The notes beneath the pieces were generated by a model, which saw only the letters and a list, made by a program, of their open reading frames with translations, made no database searches and was not told the origin of the DNA. A DNA stretch of 61,514 bases from CAWHHZ01 sp963829355. Its GTDB lineage: Bacteria > Acidobacteriota > Thermoanaerobaculia > Gp7-AA8 > JAHWKK01. A program made the position numbers and the translations under genes. The DNA lies in the NCBI GenBank assembly GCA_963829355.1, contig CAWHHZ010000005.1, forward strand, positions 1-61,514, read 5' to 3'. Shown in pieces: positions 1 through 7,302 of this stretch. Within the stretch, counting starts at the first letter, position 1. Every line of letters starts with the position of its first letter.

Positions 1-264
1 ATTCGAAATCAGTGTTCATTGGGATTGATTTAGCTTGGTGAAGGGGGACGCGGCAGGCCTCCCTGCCTCCAACGTATAACCGGTGAGACCTCTTAGTAGG
101 GTGCGGGTCAGGTGTGTAGAACAATCCCCGGCGTATTCTTATTTCCGGCGTATAAACTCCGTCACCTGCGATCCGCACGTCCGGGGACCCGCCCTGGCCG
201 ACCACGATGTACATTCCCGGGCGCGAAATTGGGTCCCGTTAACATGATGGACGAATGGTGTCGG

Positions 265-369
265 TCGGCAGGGCGGGTCCCGGGACAGGGCGGAGGATCG
301 TTGTTGAGGTCGGGGGTATGTCCGAAACAAGATGAGGTGAGAGGCGGTTTGATCTCACCTGACCCGCCC
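265..369 (+). repeat. Direct repeat, copy 1 (GGCAGGGCGGGTCCCGGGAC family)
   Basis: It begins TCGGCAGGGCGGGTCCCGGG, carries an internal CCGAAACAAGATGAGGT block and ends GACCCGCCC, which pairs with the GGGCGGGTC near its start. A diverged second copy lies at 861-957 in the same orientation. Confidence 0.8.
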
Positions 370-374
370 CTAAA

Positions 375-664
375 GAAAGCCTCTCCCCAGGTTTACAGAG
401 GTTTATTCGGCGTAGATGACTGCTTCCCCCTCCCCAAAAAGGCTTGCGTAGCAGTTAACTATACATATTGAAAGAATCGCCGTGTTAGGGAGGGGACATG
501 CAATTGACGACTTGATTTATAAAACGAGGCAGTCACCTACGTGTCCCCTCCCTAAAACGGCGGTTCTATCCTTTGAGACTAGTTAACCCCTACACAGCCT
601 TTTTGGGGAGGGGACGCTGTCATCTACGTAATTCAATGTCCATATCCCTGGGGAGAGGCTTCTT
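375..664. repeat. About 290-bp imperfect inverted repeat
   Basis: The left arm runs from GAAAGCCTCTCCCCAGG at 375, through a CCCCTCCCCAAAAAGGCT block at about 426, to TAGGGAGGGGACA at about 486. Each block reappears in inverted order on the right: TGTCCCCTCCCTA at about 541, AGCCTTTTTGGGGAGGGG at about 597, and CCTGGGGAGAGGCTTC ending at 662. The whole element could fold into one long interrupted hairpin centred near 519. It looks MITE-like but encodes no protein I can support. Confidence 0.75.
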
Positions 665-755
665 CCCGGACTGCCATCACTACTGTCCTATTGAGCCGAG
701 TGAGGCTTTGCGAACGAGGCGTGGCAATCTCCCTGCCTGTGGTGCCCGCTGCGTT

Positions 756-800
756 CAGCGCTCGCTGAGTACAGCGTGGCAGATGAGATTCGCTTCGTCG
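756..800 (+). repeat. Short direct repeat, copy a
   Basis: It reads CAGCGCTCGCTGAGTACAGC and then GAGATTCGCTTCGTCG. Copy b at 994-1056 shares both blocks. The GAGATTGCTTCGTCGC core resembles a widespread intergenic palindrome seen in several phyla. Confidence 0.7.
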
Positions 801-860
801 GAAGCTTCCTCAATCGGGCGAGGATGGGACCCAATCTGCGCCGGGGATGGTGCAGCATTA

Positions 861-957
861 TCGGCAGGGCGGGTCCCGGGACATGCTATATGTGGATGAT
901 AGGGGTGTGCCCGAAACAAGATGAGGTTATGACCTGTTTGATACACCTGACCCGCCC
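861..957 (+). repeat. Direct repeat, copy 2 (GGCAGGGCGGGTCCCGGGAC family)
   Basis: Same boundaries as copy 1 (265-369): TCGGCAGGGCGGGTCCCGGG at the left, a CCGAAACAAGATGAGGT block inside, GACCCGCCC at the right. The middle is diverged and 8 bp shorter. Confidence 0.8.
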
Positions 958-993
958 TTACAAGAGGTAGGCGTAACCATCGCTCGCTGTAAC

Positions 994-1056
994 CAGCGCT
1001 CGCTGATTACAGCGTGAAAGATGAGATTGCTTCGTCGCAAAGCGCCCTCGCAAGAC
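994..1056 (+). repeat. Short direct repeat, copy b
   Basis: It reads CAGCGCTCGCTGATTACAGC, then GAGATTGCTTCGTCGCAAAG and GCCCTCGCAAGAC. It matches 756-800 and extends further right. Confidence 0.7.
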
Positions 1057-1131
1057 TTTCTTTCTATTGCCAGAACGATTAAAATAACTGAAGGGAGACC
1101 ATCATGATCATTTATAATCCAGAGGCGGCCA

Positions 1132-2791
1132 ATGAAACGTATCATAGCAATCCTCCTCAGCCTGATGTTAAGCGGGTGCAGCCTGCCGCTCGGATTAGCG
1201 AGCCAGGGGACGCCCACGCTGAACCAGTCTGACGTGGCGACCCAGGTCAGCAGATGCTCGCTACGCAAACGACGCCGTTTGCGCCCAAAGCCTCAGCCAC
1301 TGCCTTCCCCACGCCCTCGCTGTTTCCGTCGCCCAGCGCGGCAGCAGAAGCCAGCCCAACGGTGGGGACCACGCCAGCGACGGCTACCGCCACGCCGCAG
1401 GCAGCCGCCAGCGCCACCCCTAACGGCACGCCCTGCCCGGTCTATTATGCCCAACCCGGAGCCAGCCAGCCCCTGCCCGACCCCGCCAGCCTGACCTGGC
1501 AAAATCAGAGCGAGCAAGCCGGTGGGCTGAACACGCGCTGGCGTGAATTGTCCGGGTTTGTTTCTCCGGTGATGAGCGCGTCTGCCGCCCCGGGCGGGCG
1601 CTGGTGGGCGGCGCAGGTGCTCGAACAGCAGACGCCGGGTGAAAGCGTGCCGACCGCCGCTTTATACGTGATCGACGGAGCTTCGAAAGGGCACTGGCTG
1701 GTATCCAAAGACGGCTACGCGAATGAACCGGTGTATGCCTGGACGTCCGACAGCCGCCTGGTGTGGACCAGCCAGGGCGGGCTGTTCATCGCCAAGGCAG
1801 ACGGTTCGGGGCTTACCGATCTGAAAGCGCCCGAACAAGTCTTTTCGATCTGGGTGGGCAGCGGCAGCCAGGCGCTGGCAAACGGGCTGAGCGGGCTATG
1901 GTGGATCGACCTGAACAGCGGCAAGTGGCAGCCCGTCCCACAGGGCGTAACCGGGCGGCTGTCTTCGGTTGGGCGCTGGGGTTATCGCCTGATAAATCCT
2001 TCGCGGCGGTGGTGTCGTGCTGCCCAACCAGGAGCGCAGCATGGCTGAGTTGTGGCAGGTGCCGCTCAACCCCAGCCAGGTGCCGCTCAAGATCATCACC
2101 CTCAATTACCTGGGGCACGGCGGCAACTTCAGAAAGCCGCAGGTTCTGGCGGGCGGGCGCTACTGGTTCTGGTCAGAAATCACCTCAGACCAGCAGCATC
2201 CCCAGGATTACGGCAGTCACCTGATCGACGCCGGCAGCGGCAGTTTTGTTGACCCTGCCAAGCTGGGGATCGACGCCAGTTCGTTCAGCGTGACGGTTTC
2301 GCCCGACGGGCAGTGGATGGCAGTCACCTCGGCTCCCGCCAGTCCTGACACAGCCCAGGCAAGCTGACTCAGCGCTTCATCCCTGCCGCCAACCTGAGCA
2401 ACAGCTTCACGGTGCCGGGGGATGGGGTGATCGGGTGGCGCGGCTTCCCGGCGACTGCCTGGGTGGCGCAAAAAAACGCGGCGGGCAGCCAGGTGATCAC
2501 GCAGGTCAGCCTGAGCGACGCCAAACTAACCGACCTGGGCGCGTATAACAGCGCGGCTCCGCAGGTGATCAGCTTGCCCAACCAGGCGCTGCTCATCACC
2601 GGCGACCAGGCGCACCTGTTTTCTGAAACGGGCGAGGAACAGGCGGCGCTGCCCCTGCCAACCGCCTTCAACCAGGTGGAGGTGGTAAAGACTTCACCTA
2701 CCGGCGAGGTATTTTTATCGGGAGTCGAAGCGTGGGCAGTGGGGATGCGTGCAGCTACCGCTTCCCGGTTGTCCTGTGGGCACTGCCATAA
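1132..2791 (+). pseudogene. Frameshifted secreted lipoprotein with beta-propeller-like repeats
   Basis: The N-terminus MKRIIAILLSLMLSGC is a lipoprotein signal ending in an LSGC lipobox. A Thr/Pro/Ala-rich linker follows, then segments with WD/TolB-like strand motifs such as VYAWTSDSRLVW, GLSPDKSFAAVV and VTVSPDGQWMAV. The reading passes between frames near 1250, 1975, 2015, 2360 and 2725, so no single ORF covers it. By its layout it would be an exported lipoprotein with a WD/PQQ-like propeller; no function can be named. Either this part of the assembly is rich in indels or the gene is dead. The style, including the low-complexity TP-rich linker, is common in Chloroflexota. Confidence 0.55.
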
Positions 2792-2893
2792 GCTCTGAAA
2801 TGCGATATAATCAGGAGTTTTAAGACGGATCCGAAGGTCTGTCTCTGCCCTGCATCCTGCCAACGAACGGTTACTAGAACCTAGAGCATTGAA

Positions 2894-3320
2894 TTGAAAA
2901 AACTCGACCAACGCGCCGTCATCCTGATATTCACAGGCATCAGCCTGCTTGCCATGTTTAATCCTGGCGGCAAGCCTGAATAAACTGACCCTGAACCCCG
3001 GGCAGCAGCTGCCTCTCGAACAGCTTGCCCCGCAGTTCCAGCCGAACGCCGGTTCCGGGCCTGATACGGCCCTGATCGAGAAGATCTTGCAGTGGTTATT
3101 CACCATCCTGTGGGTCATCGTCCCCTTCTATATTGTTTACCTGATCCTCAACCCGAAAGCACGCAAGCAGTTCCTGAAAGACCTGGCGCGCCTATTGCCG
3201 ATCATGATACTGCTGCTGATTTTCTTCAACTACCTGCAAAGCCAGCAGCAGCAGCAAGAATTACCGAAAACAGATATGCCGCCGCAAGGCCTGCAGCAGA
3301 CGGGGCCGGTGGGCACGCAG
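2894..3320 (+). pseudogene. Truncated membrane protein ending at a sequence junction
   Basis: A TTG start gives LKKLDQRAVILIFTGISLLA, a first hydrophobic segment, which stops after 30 codons. The protein then appears to continue in another frame with LNPGQQLPLEQLAPQFQPN, a second hydrophobic stretch (WLFTILWVIVPFYIVYLIL), a charged KARKQF patch and a third (LLPIMILLLIFFNYL). At about 3320 the sequence switches abruptly into an antitoxin gene in another frame. The family is not recognised; it resembles the N-terminal membrane half of a larger Chloroflexota transmembrane protein. Confidence 0.5.
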
Positions 3321-3321
3321 T

Positions 3322-3492
3322 CGCGTATTCACTCTTGCGAAGGCGGGAAAGCCGATGGTCAGAGTCGTGCCGGTCGATCAACCGCTCGAGCCGAAGCGGG
3401 TCGGGTTCCTGCTCGGTGAGATCGAGGTCCCGGAGGATTTCAACGAAATGGGCAAGGATGAGATCGAAGCGATGTTCGGTGGCGCGGAGTGA
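3322..3492 (+). pseudogene. Phd/YefM-type antitoxin, 3' fragment
   Basis: In frame upstream of the vapC start lies RVFTLAKAGKPMVRVVPVD followed by RVGFLLGEIEVPEDFNEMG and DEIEAMFGGAE-stop. This is the usual second half of a Phd/YefM antitoxin: the AKAGKP turn followed by the toxin-binding tail. The DNA-binding N-terminal half is missing because the sequence changes to an unrelated gene at about 3320. The stop overlaps the vapC GTG by 4 bp (GTGA), the normal translational coupling of this module. In the real genome the gene is probably whole. Confidence 0.8.
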
Positions 3493-3875
3493 AACTCCTG
3501 CTCGACACACAGCTCATTCTCTGGGCCGCGGGTGAGCCGAAACGCCTTTCTACTGCTGCACGCAAGCTGATTCTGGACCAGAACAACGACCTTCTGTTCA
3601 GTGCGGCCAGCATCTGGGAAATCACGATCAAGAGCTCTCTCGGCAGGAAGGACTTCCGCGTCGAGCCGCGCGTCCTTCGTCGCGCACTCCTGGATAATGG
3701 ATACCAGGAGCTCCCGGTCACGAGCGAGCACGCCGTCAACGTCGATTCTCTTCCTGCGATTCACAGAGATCCCTTCGATCGCATCCTGATCGCTCAGGTG
3801 ATGGCCGAGGGAGTCACGCTGTTGACTGCTGATCGCCGCATTGCGGAGTACTCGGGGCCGATTCGGAAGGTGTGA
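3489..3875 (+). CDS. vapC: PIN-domain toxin, VapC family
   Basis: 128-residue PIN-domain ribonuclease, the toxin of a type II module. PIN toxins cut tRNA or other RNA with a Mg-binding acidic cluster. Visible candidates are D6 in LLLDTQ, E44 in SIWEITIK, D94/D97 in HRDPFDRI and D115 in LLTADRR. The start is GTG overlapping the antitoxin stop (GTGA). The antitoxin is cut at the 3320 junction, so the pair is complete only in part. The last 112 bp of the conserved region (3749-3860) recur at 7841-7952 with about three mismatches, so this gene has been copied within the island. Confidence 0.9.
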   Translation: MKLLLDTQLILWAAGEPKRLSTAARKLILDQNNDLLFSAASIWEITIKSSLGRKDFRVEPRVLRRALLDNGYQELPVTSEHAVNVDSLPAIHRDPFDRILIAQVMAEGVTLLTADRRIAEYSGPIRKV

Positions 3876-4060
3876 GGATCGCGCTCATCACGGCCGGCTG
3901 ATCGAGGCGAGGGCTGGAAGCCCTCACGAAGCCTGCCCTGAGCTCAGCCGAATCGGCCGACACTCGCCGGGGGCGAGATTTCAGCGTTCCTTCACCCACA
4001 CGGACACACGTCAGCGGGGGCCGGTGCGGCCCGGCCGATTGGCAATCGGCGCTACGCTGT
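3876..4060. other. Intergenic, degenerate palindromes
   Basis: No gene is seen. The piece around 4030-4050 (GGCCGATTGGCAATCGGC) matches a hairpin that also precedes the repeats at about 8800-8830 and 9775-9800. Confidence 0.5.
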
Positions 4061-4062
4061 CT

Positions 4063-4242
4063 AGCCCGCATTTCTCACCAGATATCGTAGCGAGGCGGCG
4101 GAGAGTGGTGCGGATGCAAGGCGCGCGAAGGTTCGGCCCCGCAGGCATAGTCGACACTATGTCGAGGAGCCGAATCGAGCGCAACGCAGCAGCCGCGCCG
4201 CTCTCCGTCGCCGCAGTAGAAGGCTGGTGAGAAATGCGGGCT
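4063..4242. mobile_element. 180-bp MITE-like palindromic element, copy 1
   Basis: Terminal inverted repeats AGCCCGCATTTCTCACCA / TGGTGAGAAATGCGGGCT bound a 180-bp element that is itself an imperfect palindrome, with CATAGTCGACACTATG at its centre and GGCGGCGGAGAG / CTCTCCGTCGCCGC in its arms. A second copy lies at 58841-59016 with the same ends and mostly the same interior. The left flank is CTAG, the right CTCG; copy 2 has CTAG on both sides. No transposase is encoded, so this is a non-autonomous element or a remnant. Confidence 0.8.
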
Positions 4243-4282
4243 CGACTCGGACGTCGCGCAGTCGTCAATCATCATTGCACTG

Positions 4283-4333
4283 CTCGCTCGGCCGGGACGG
4301 CCGAGGAGATCGGGCCGGAGGCCCGACCCACAC
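4283..4333 (-). repeat. Double-hairpin repeat with CCCACAC foot, copy 1
   Basis: Reading plus: hairpin CTCGGCCG/CGGCCGAG with loop GGA (4287-4305), GAGA spacer, hairpin TCGGGCC/GGCCCGA with loop GGA (4310-4326), then CCCACAC (4327-4333). The foot lies 4 bp from the stop codon of the minus-strand higA, so the hairpins would be the 3' end of that mRNA. Confidence 0.85.
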
Positions 4334-4337
4334 ACGG

Positions 4338-4637
4338 CTATCGCGGGGTGCGGATGCGGCGGAGCTCGGAGGCTTCCTGTTTGCCGGCGTGGTAGAGATC
4401 CCAGCGCTGCTGGAGGTTCATCCAGAAGAAGGGGGTCGTGCCGAGGTATCTGGCGAGGCGAAGAGCAGTACTGGGGGTGATACCCCGACGGCCATTGATC
4501 AGTTCGTTGACCCTCTGGTACGGGACGCGGATTCCTCTAGCAAGTTCCGTCTGGGAGATCTCGAGCGGTCCGAGAAACTCCTCGAGCAACATCTCTCCCG
4601 GATGTGTCGGTGTGCGGTTGGACGGAATGTTCACCAT
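4338..4637 (-). CDS. higA: HigA-type antitoxin, XRE/HTH
   Basis: 99-residue antitoxin of a HigBA module. The N-terminal THPGEMLLEEFLGPLEISQTE segment is the family hallmark; a Cro/cI helix-turn-helix follows (residues about 25-70, with LARGIRVPYQRVNELINGRR), and PFFWMNLQQRWDLYHAG near the end is also typical. It binds and neutralises HigB and represses its own promoter. It lies 12 bp downstream of higB in the toxin-first order normal for this family. A double-hairpin repeat begins 4 bp after the stop. Confidence 0.92.
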   Translation of the reverse strand: MVNIPSNRTPTHPGEMLLEEFLGPLEISQTELARGIRVPYQRVNELINGRRGITPSTALRLARYLGTTPFFWMNLQQRWDLYHAGKQEASELRRIRTPR

Positions 4638-4649
4638 CGACGCCTCCCC

Positions 4650-4943
4650 TCAGTGGTAATCGACGACTTCGACATCGCGCGGACCATCTTCGGTCCAGCG
4701 AAAAGAGATTCGGTACTGCTCATTGATACGGATACTCCACATTCCTGCGCGATCTCCCTTCAACACTTCAAGACGATTGCCTGGTGGTGTCCGGAGATCG
4801 ATCACATCTGCCGCCGAGTCCAGAAGATCGAGTTTTCTCGCTGCGATCGTCCACAGTGTTTTGGGACATTTGCGCCGCGCTGCTCTGCTGTTCCTGCCGT
4901 GGAAGAGATCTTCGGTAGCCTCATCTGCAAATGACCGAATCAC
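4650..4943 (-). CDS. higB: HigB-type mRNA interferase toxin (RelE fold)
   Basis: About 97 residues with the HigB signature: MIRSFADEATEDLFHG at the start, RKLDLLDSAADVIDLRTPPGN in the middle and SIRINEQYRISFRW near the end. These toxins cut mRNA on the ribosome. Two in-frame GTG codons occur at 4946 and 4943. I choose 4943 because it gives the conserved MIRSF start and lies exactly 6 bp after the -10-like TAACAT. No Shine-Dalgarno is present, so translation is probably leaderless. An inverted repeat directly upstream is the probable HigA operator. Confidence 0.9.
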   Translation of the reverse strand: MIRSFADEATEDLFHGRNSRAARRKCPKTLWTIAARKLDLLDSAADVIDLRTPPGNRLEVLKGDRAGMWSIRINEQYRISFRWTEDGPRDVEVVDYH

Positions 4944-4973
4944 CACAGCATGTTAGCACGGATACCATGCTAA
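4944..4973 (-). promoter_or_regulatory. higBA promoter and operator
   Basis: TTAGCA (4953-4958), nine bases, TGCTAA (4968-4973) form a perfect 6-bp inverted repeat. On the minus strand TAACAT (4955-4950) is followed by six bases and the GTG at 4943. The left arm of the operator overlaps the -10-like box, which suits autorepression by HigA. Confidence 0.6.
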
Positions 4974-5128
4974 ACACTGGAGGGAGTGTGAGGATTTCAA
5001 CTACCGACGGATCGGACATGTTTGTACACTTCTGTCCACCTCCTCGGCGACGAAACTGAGGACCAACTTCTCTCCGTGCCGTTCAAACGAACGAATCAGA
5101 AGAGGATGAAGGATGACGCTTTTACCCC

Positions 5129-5240
5129 CGGCTGAAGCCGGGGCTAAAATCTGTTGCCCGCTTCGCGGCCGGGATTTGATCATTTGAATTTGATCTGCGT
5201 TGAACCTGCTTTGCCGCAGTCCCTCGCTCGGCCGGGACGG
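5129..5240 (+). repeat. Composite repeat, copy 1 (GGCTGAAGCCGGGG ... GATCTGCGTT)
   Basis: It starts with the CCCCGGCTGAAGCCGGGG hairpin and continues through a cGCTTcGCGGCC hairpin, TTTGAATTTGATCTGCGTT and into CTCGCTCGGCC. The same order recurs at 6249-6357. A complete double-hairpin repeat overlaps its right end. Confidence 0.8.
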
Positions 5241-5273
5241 CCGAGGAGATCGGGCCGGAGGCCCGACCCACAC
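5223..5273 (-). repeat. Double-hairpin repeat, copy 2
   Basis: Same stems, GGA loops and GAGA spacer as copy 1. CCCACAC occupies 5267-5273 and the stop codon of the minus-strand gene starts 5 bp further on, at 5279. Confidence 0.85.
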
Positions 5274-5278
5274 GGGGC

Positions 5279-6115
5279 TCAGCGGCGTTGCTTGAAGTGA
5301 CGTTCCGCAAGCTCACGGCCCGCTTTCTGCCCCTCCTCGGTGAGCGAGACCGACTTTGCTTTCCCCCGCGGCTGTGAGATCCAACCCTTGTCGTGCAGTT
5401 CGTTCATGACGTCCCACGGGTATCCTTTCCAGGTTCGCGCGACGCCGCTCTCAATCCAGCTGTACATCCATAAGAGCGCCATCGTGACCTCCTCAATCGT
5501 TCTCTGATCGAACTGCTCTTCCGCGTCATCGCCACTCCGCCCGGCTTCCTCGACGATCTCGAGTGGAACCGGCGGCGGCTCCTCCCATTCGGGGGCGACG
5601 TCAATCGACTCGAGCCATTCCTCGATCAGCTCTCGATGACGCTGGAGCTGGAATCTCCCCCAGCGCTTTTCCTCCTGCGGGTGATCAGCGAGAGTGTCGC
5701 GGAAGAAACGGAAGGCTCCACGTCCCTGGATCGCACGTTCCAGCCTCTCGCGCAGGGATGAGTGCTCGATCGTCCGGACGAACTCTTCCATGATCGACCA
5801 GCTCTCGCGTGAGCTCCAGGTCGGGATCTCCACGTAGTCGCCGAGATCGGCCGCGAGCTTGATCCGGAAAAGGGTCTCCTCGTCGTCCTCGAGACCGATC
5901 TTCTCCATTGCTTCCTGAATCTCGGCGTCCGAGGCGTCCTCCGACAGCGAATCGACCACGGCCTCTACGGCTTTGTCGCCCGTCCAGTCGTCCCTCTGCA
6001 TGAGCACGGCACCGGAGTCGCGATCGAGATACCAGGTCACAGTGCCGGCATGATCACCTGCTTCGAACGCCAGTTCGAGATCAGAGTAACTGATGCGCAG
6101 TCGTTTCATGACCAT
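5279..6115 (-). CDS. UPF0158-like / DUF6429-like fusion protein
   Basis: 278 residues. Residues about 1-170 fit the UPF0158 family: an ISYSDLELAFEAGD start, then TVTWYLDRDSGAVL, a GRGAFRFFRDTL block and WLESIDVAPEW. From about residue 205 a DUF6429-like part follows: QRTIEEVTMALLWMYSW, TWKGYPWDVMNELHDKGWI and GKAKSVSLTEEGQK. Neither family has a known function; each is usually encoded alone. The likely start is ATG 6109 (MKRLRISY) rather than 6115, because a promoter-like TTGAAC-16 bp-TAAAAT (6145-6118) would start transcription within a base or two of it. A double-hairpin repeat begins 5 bp past the stop. The protein is soluble and acidic. Its place inside a TA island is notable but does not prove a link. 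Confidence 0.75.
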   Translation of the reverse strand: MVMKRLRISYSDLELAFEAGDHAGTVTWYLDRDSGAVLMQRDDWTGDKAVEAVVDSLSEDASDAEIQEAMEKIGLEDDEETLFRIKLAADLGDYVEIPTWSSRESWSIMEEFVRTIEHSSLRERLERAIQGRGAFRFFRDTLADHPQEEKRWGRFQLQRHRELIEEWLESIDVAPEWEEPPPVPLEIVEEAGRSGDDAEEQFDQRTIEEVTMALLWMYSWIESGVARTWKGYPWDVMNELHDKGWISQPRGKAKSVSLTEEGQKAGRELAERHFKQRR

Positions 6116-6117
6116 CG

Positions 6118-6145
6118 ATTTTATCCGGACGCTCGATCAGTTCAA
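6118..6145 (-). promoter_or_regulatory. Promoter of the UPF0158/DUF6429 gene
   Basis: On the minus strand TTGAAC (6145-6140), 16 bp, then TAAAAT (6123-6118). The predicted start site falls next to ATG 6109, implying almost no 5' leader. Confidence 0.5.
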
Positions 6146-6248
6146 ACGGGATATTCGATCTTCTTCAGGGGCCGTTACGGATATCGCCAAAGGCTACCGT
6201 TCTGTCGCCCGCTTCGCGGGCTCCTCGTGGGATGGATGGGGCTCCGTT

Positions 6249-6357
6249 CCCCCGGCTGAAGCCGGGGGCTAATAGCTATCGGCCGCTTTGCGGCCTTGAT
6301 TTGATCGTTTGAATTTGATCTGCGTTAAATCTGGTTTCCCGCACTCCTCGCTCGGCC
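6249..6357 (+). repeat. Composite repeat, copy 2
   Basis: Matches 5129-5240: a CCCCGGCTGAAGCCGGGG hairpin, a GGCCGCTTTGCGGCC hairpin, TTTGAATTTGATCTGCGTT and CTCGCTCGGCC. It breaks off at about 6357, where hepT sequence starts, so it is joined directly to a cut gene. Confidence 0.8.
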
Positions 6358-6450
6358 TACCTCAGTCTCCGGAAGCATCCGACGCAGCTCCTCGAGATCC
6401 TGGGTGATCAGCAGAAGCTTTCGTGTGACGAGCTCGCGGTCGATCGTCAC
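6325..6450 (-). pseudogene. HepT-like (HEPN/DUF86) toxin, truncated
   Basis: A GTG overlapping the mntA stop by 4 bp (GTGA) opens a frame beginning VTIDRELVTRKLLLITQDLE and then ELRRMLPETE, the usual N-terminal helix of HepT-type HEPN RNase toxins. After about 31 codons the sequence runs into the composite repeat (6249-6357) and stops at a repeat-derived TAA. The catalytic RX4-6H motif, which lies further downstream in HepT, is lost. The toxin is therefore almost certainly inactive, leaving mntA as an orphan. Confidence 0.7.
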
Positions 6451-6842
6451 GACACCGGTACCTGTAGAGCTCGCCCGAGATAGTCGTCCTCGAGAGCGAG
6501 GTATCGCCGATGATCCTGGTATCGCTTGAAGGCGAGCATCTTCAACTCAGCCAACTGCCTCTCGGTCCCGTACAGAAGCGTGCAATTCTGAACGATCTGC
6601 TTCAGAAAGAGCGGGTCTGCCCGGTTGATGATCGCCAGGTCGACCTCCTGATCAGCGAACAGAGCCTGCAGATCCGCCCCCAGATCGAGCTCCTCGCGAA
6701 ACTGCGGCATTTTCTCGAGCTGGACAGCCAGATCCAGATCGCTCCCCGCATGACTGGTACCCTTCACCGAAGAACCGAGTGCGAGAATGAGCCGGATGCC
6801 GTAACGCTGAGCAATGTCCTCGAGTCTCGATTGCTGCTCCAT
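6447..6842 (-). CDS. MntA-like nucleotidyltransferase antitoxin
   Basis: 131 residues from ATG 6842 (MEQQSRLEDIAQRYG). GSSVKGTSHAGSDLDLAVQL is the minimal nucleotidyltransferase motif (GS...G...SDxDL), with a third acidic residue in EVDLAIINRA. MntA proteins detoxify the HEPN toxin HepT by transferring AMP groups to it. Longer upstream starts would be encoded by a repeat and are rejected. TATAAT lies exactly 6 bp before the ATG and there is no Shine-Dalgarno, so the mRNA is probably leaderless. The partner hepT is cut after about 31 codons. Confidence 0.85.
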   Translation of the reverse strand: MEQQSRLEDIAQRYGIRLILALGSSVKGTSHAGSDLDLAVQLEKMPQFREELDLGADLQALFADQEVDLAIINRADPLFLKQIVQNCTLLYGTERQLAELKMLAFKRYQDHRRYLALEDDYLGRALQVPVS

Positions 6843-6854
6843 GACTCGATTATA
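6843..6854 (-). promoter_or_regulatory. mntA -10 box, leaderless
   Basis: A perfect TATAAT on the minus strand (6854-6849), six bases (6848-6843), then ATG at 6842. Confidence 0.6.
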
Positions 6855-6880
6855 CGGGCTGTTAGCTGCTTCTTTCACTC

Positions 6881-6931
6881 CTCGCTCTGCCGGGACGGCC
6901 GAGAAGATCAAGCCGGAGGCGCGACCCACAC
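6881..6931 (-). repeat. Double-hairpin repeat, copy 3 (degenerate)
   Basis: CTCTGCCG-GGA-CGGCCGAG, then TCAAGCC-GGA-GGCGCGA and CCCACAC (6925-6931). Both stems have mismatches but the GGA loops and foot are intact. The last base of the foot is the first base of the vapC stop codon complement. Confidence 0.8.
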
Positions 6932-7302
6932 TACTTCGGGATGTAGGTCACGCCGGGGAGATCCCGAAAGTCCGCGTCGCTCGTGACGAGACCGGCTTCG
7001 TGGCGCAAGGCGGTGGCGTAGACGATGGCGTCGGCCATCGGCAGCCGGTGCTCGAGACTGACATCCGCCGCCATCAAAGCCAGCTCGTCATCGAGCTGCA
7101 GGATCTGAGTTTTGTAGAGCAGCCCGAGAGCTTCGATGGCTGCCTCCTCACCCACAAGCCGCTTCGCATGTTTGTACACTTCGTACAACACGATGGTCGG
7201 GGTGAGAATCTCAGTCGGACGTTTGAGGTACCGCCCATAGCGATCGGCGTTGGGCCCATCGACGAAATACTCGATCCAGCCGGACGAATCGATGACGATC
7301 AA
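6931..7302 (-). CDS. vapC: PIN-domain toxin, VapC family
   Basis: 123 residues. PIN acidic residues: D5 in VIDSSGW, E41 in VLYEVYKHAK, D91 in PMADAIVYATA and D109/D111 in VTSDADF. The ATG overlaps the stop of the upstream AbrB-type antitoxin gene (ATGA), the standard coupling. The gene ends inside the CCCACAC foot of a double-hairpin repeat. Predicted to be an RNA-cleaving toxin held inactive by the antitoxin encoded just before it. Confidence 0.92.
   Translation of the reverse strand: MIVIDSSGWIEYFVDGPNADRYGRYLKRPTEILTPTIVLYEVYKHAKRLVGEEAAIEALGLLYKTQILQLDDELALMAADVSLEHRLPMADAIVYATALRHEAGLVTSDADFRDLPGVTYIPK

Larger units (their letters stand above)
1..1131. other. Non-coding repeat-rich start of the foreign segment
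   Basis: No convincing gene is visible here; the short ORFs are repeat translations. The stretch is packed with palindromic and direct repeats, annotated separately. The repeats are unlike those after 3.3 kb, which fits a different source genome for 1 to about 3320. Confidence 0.6.

Noticed and set aside
112..471. 119-codon frame at the window start
   Set aside because: Made of palindromic repeat sequence, with no ribosome site and no protein-like composition.
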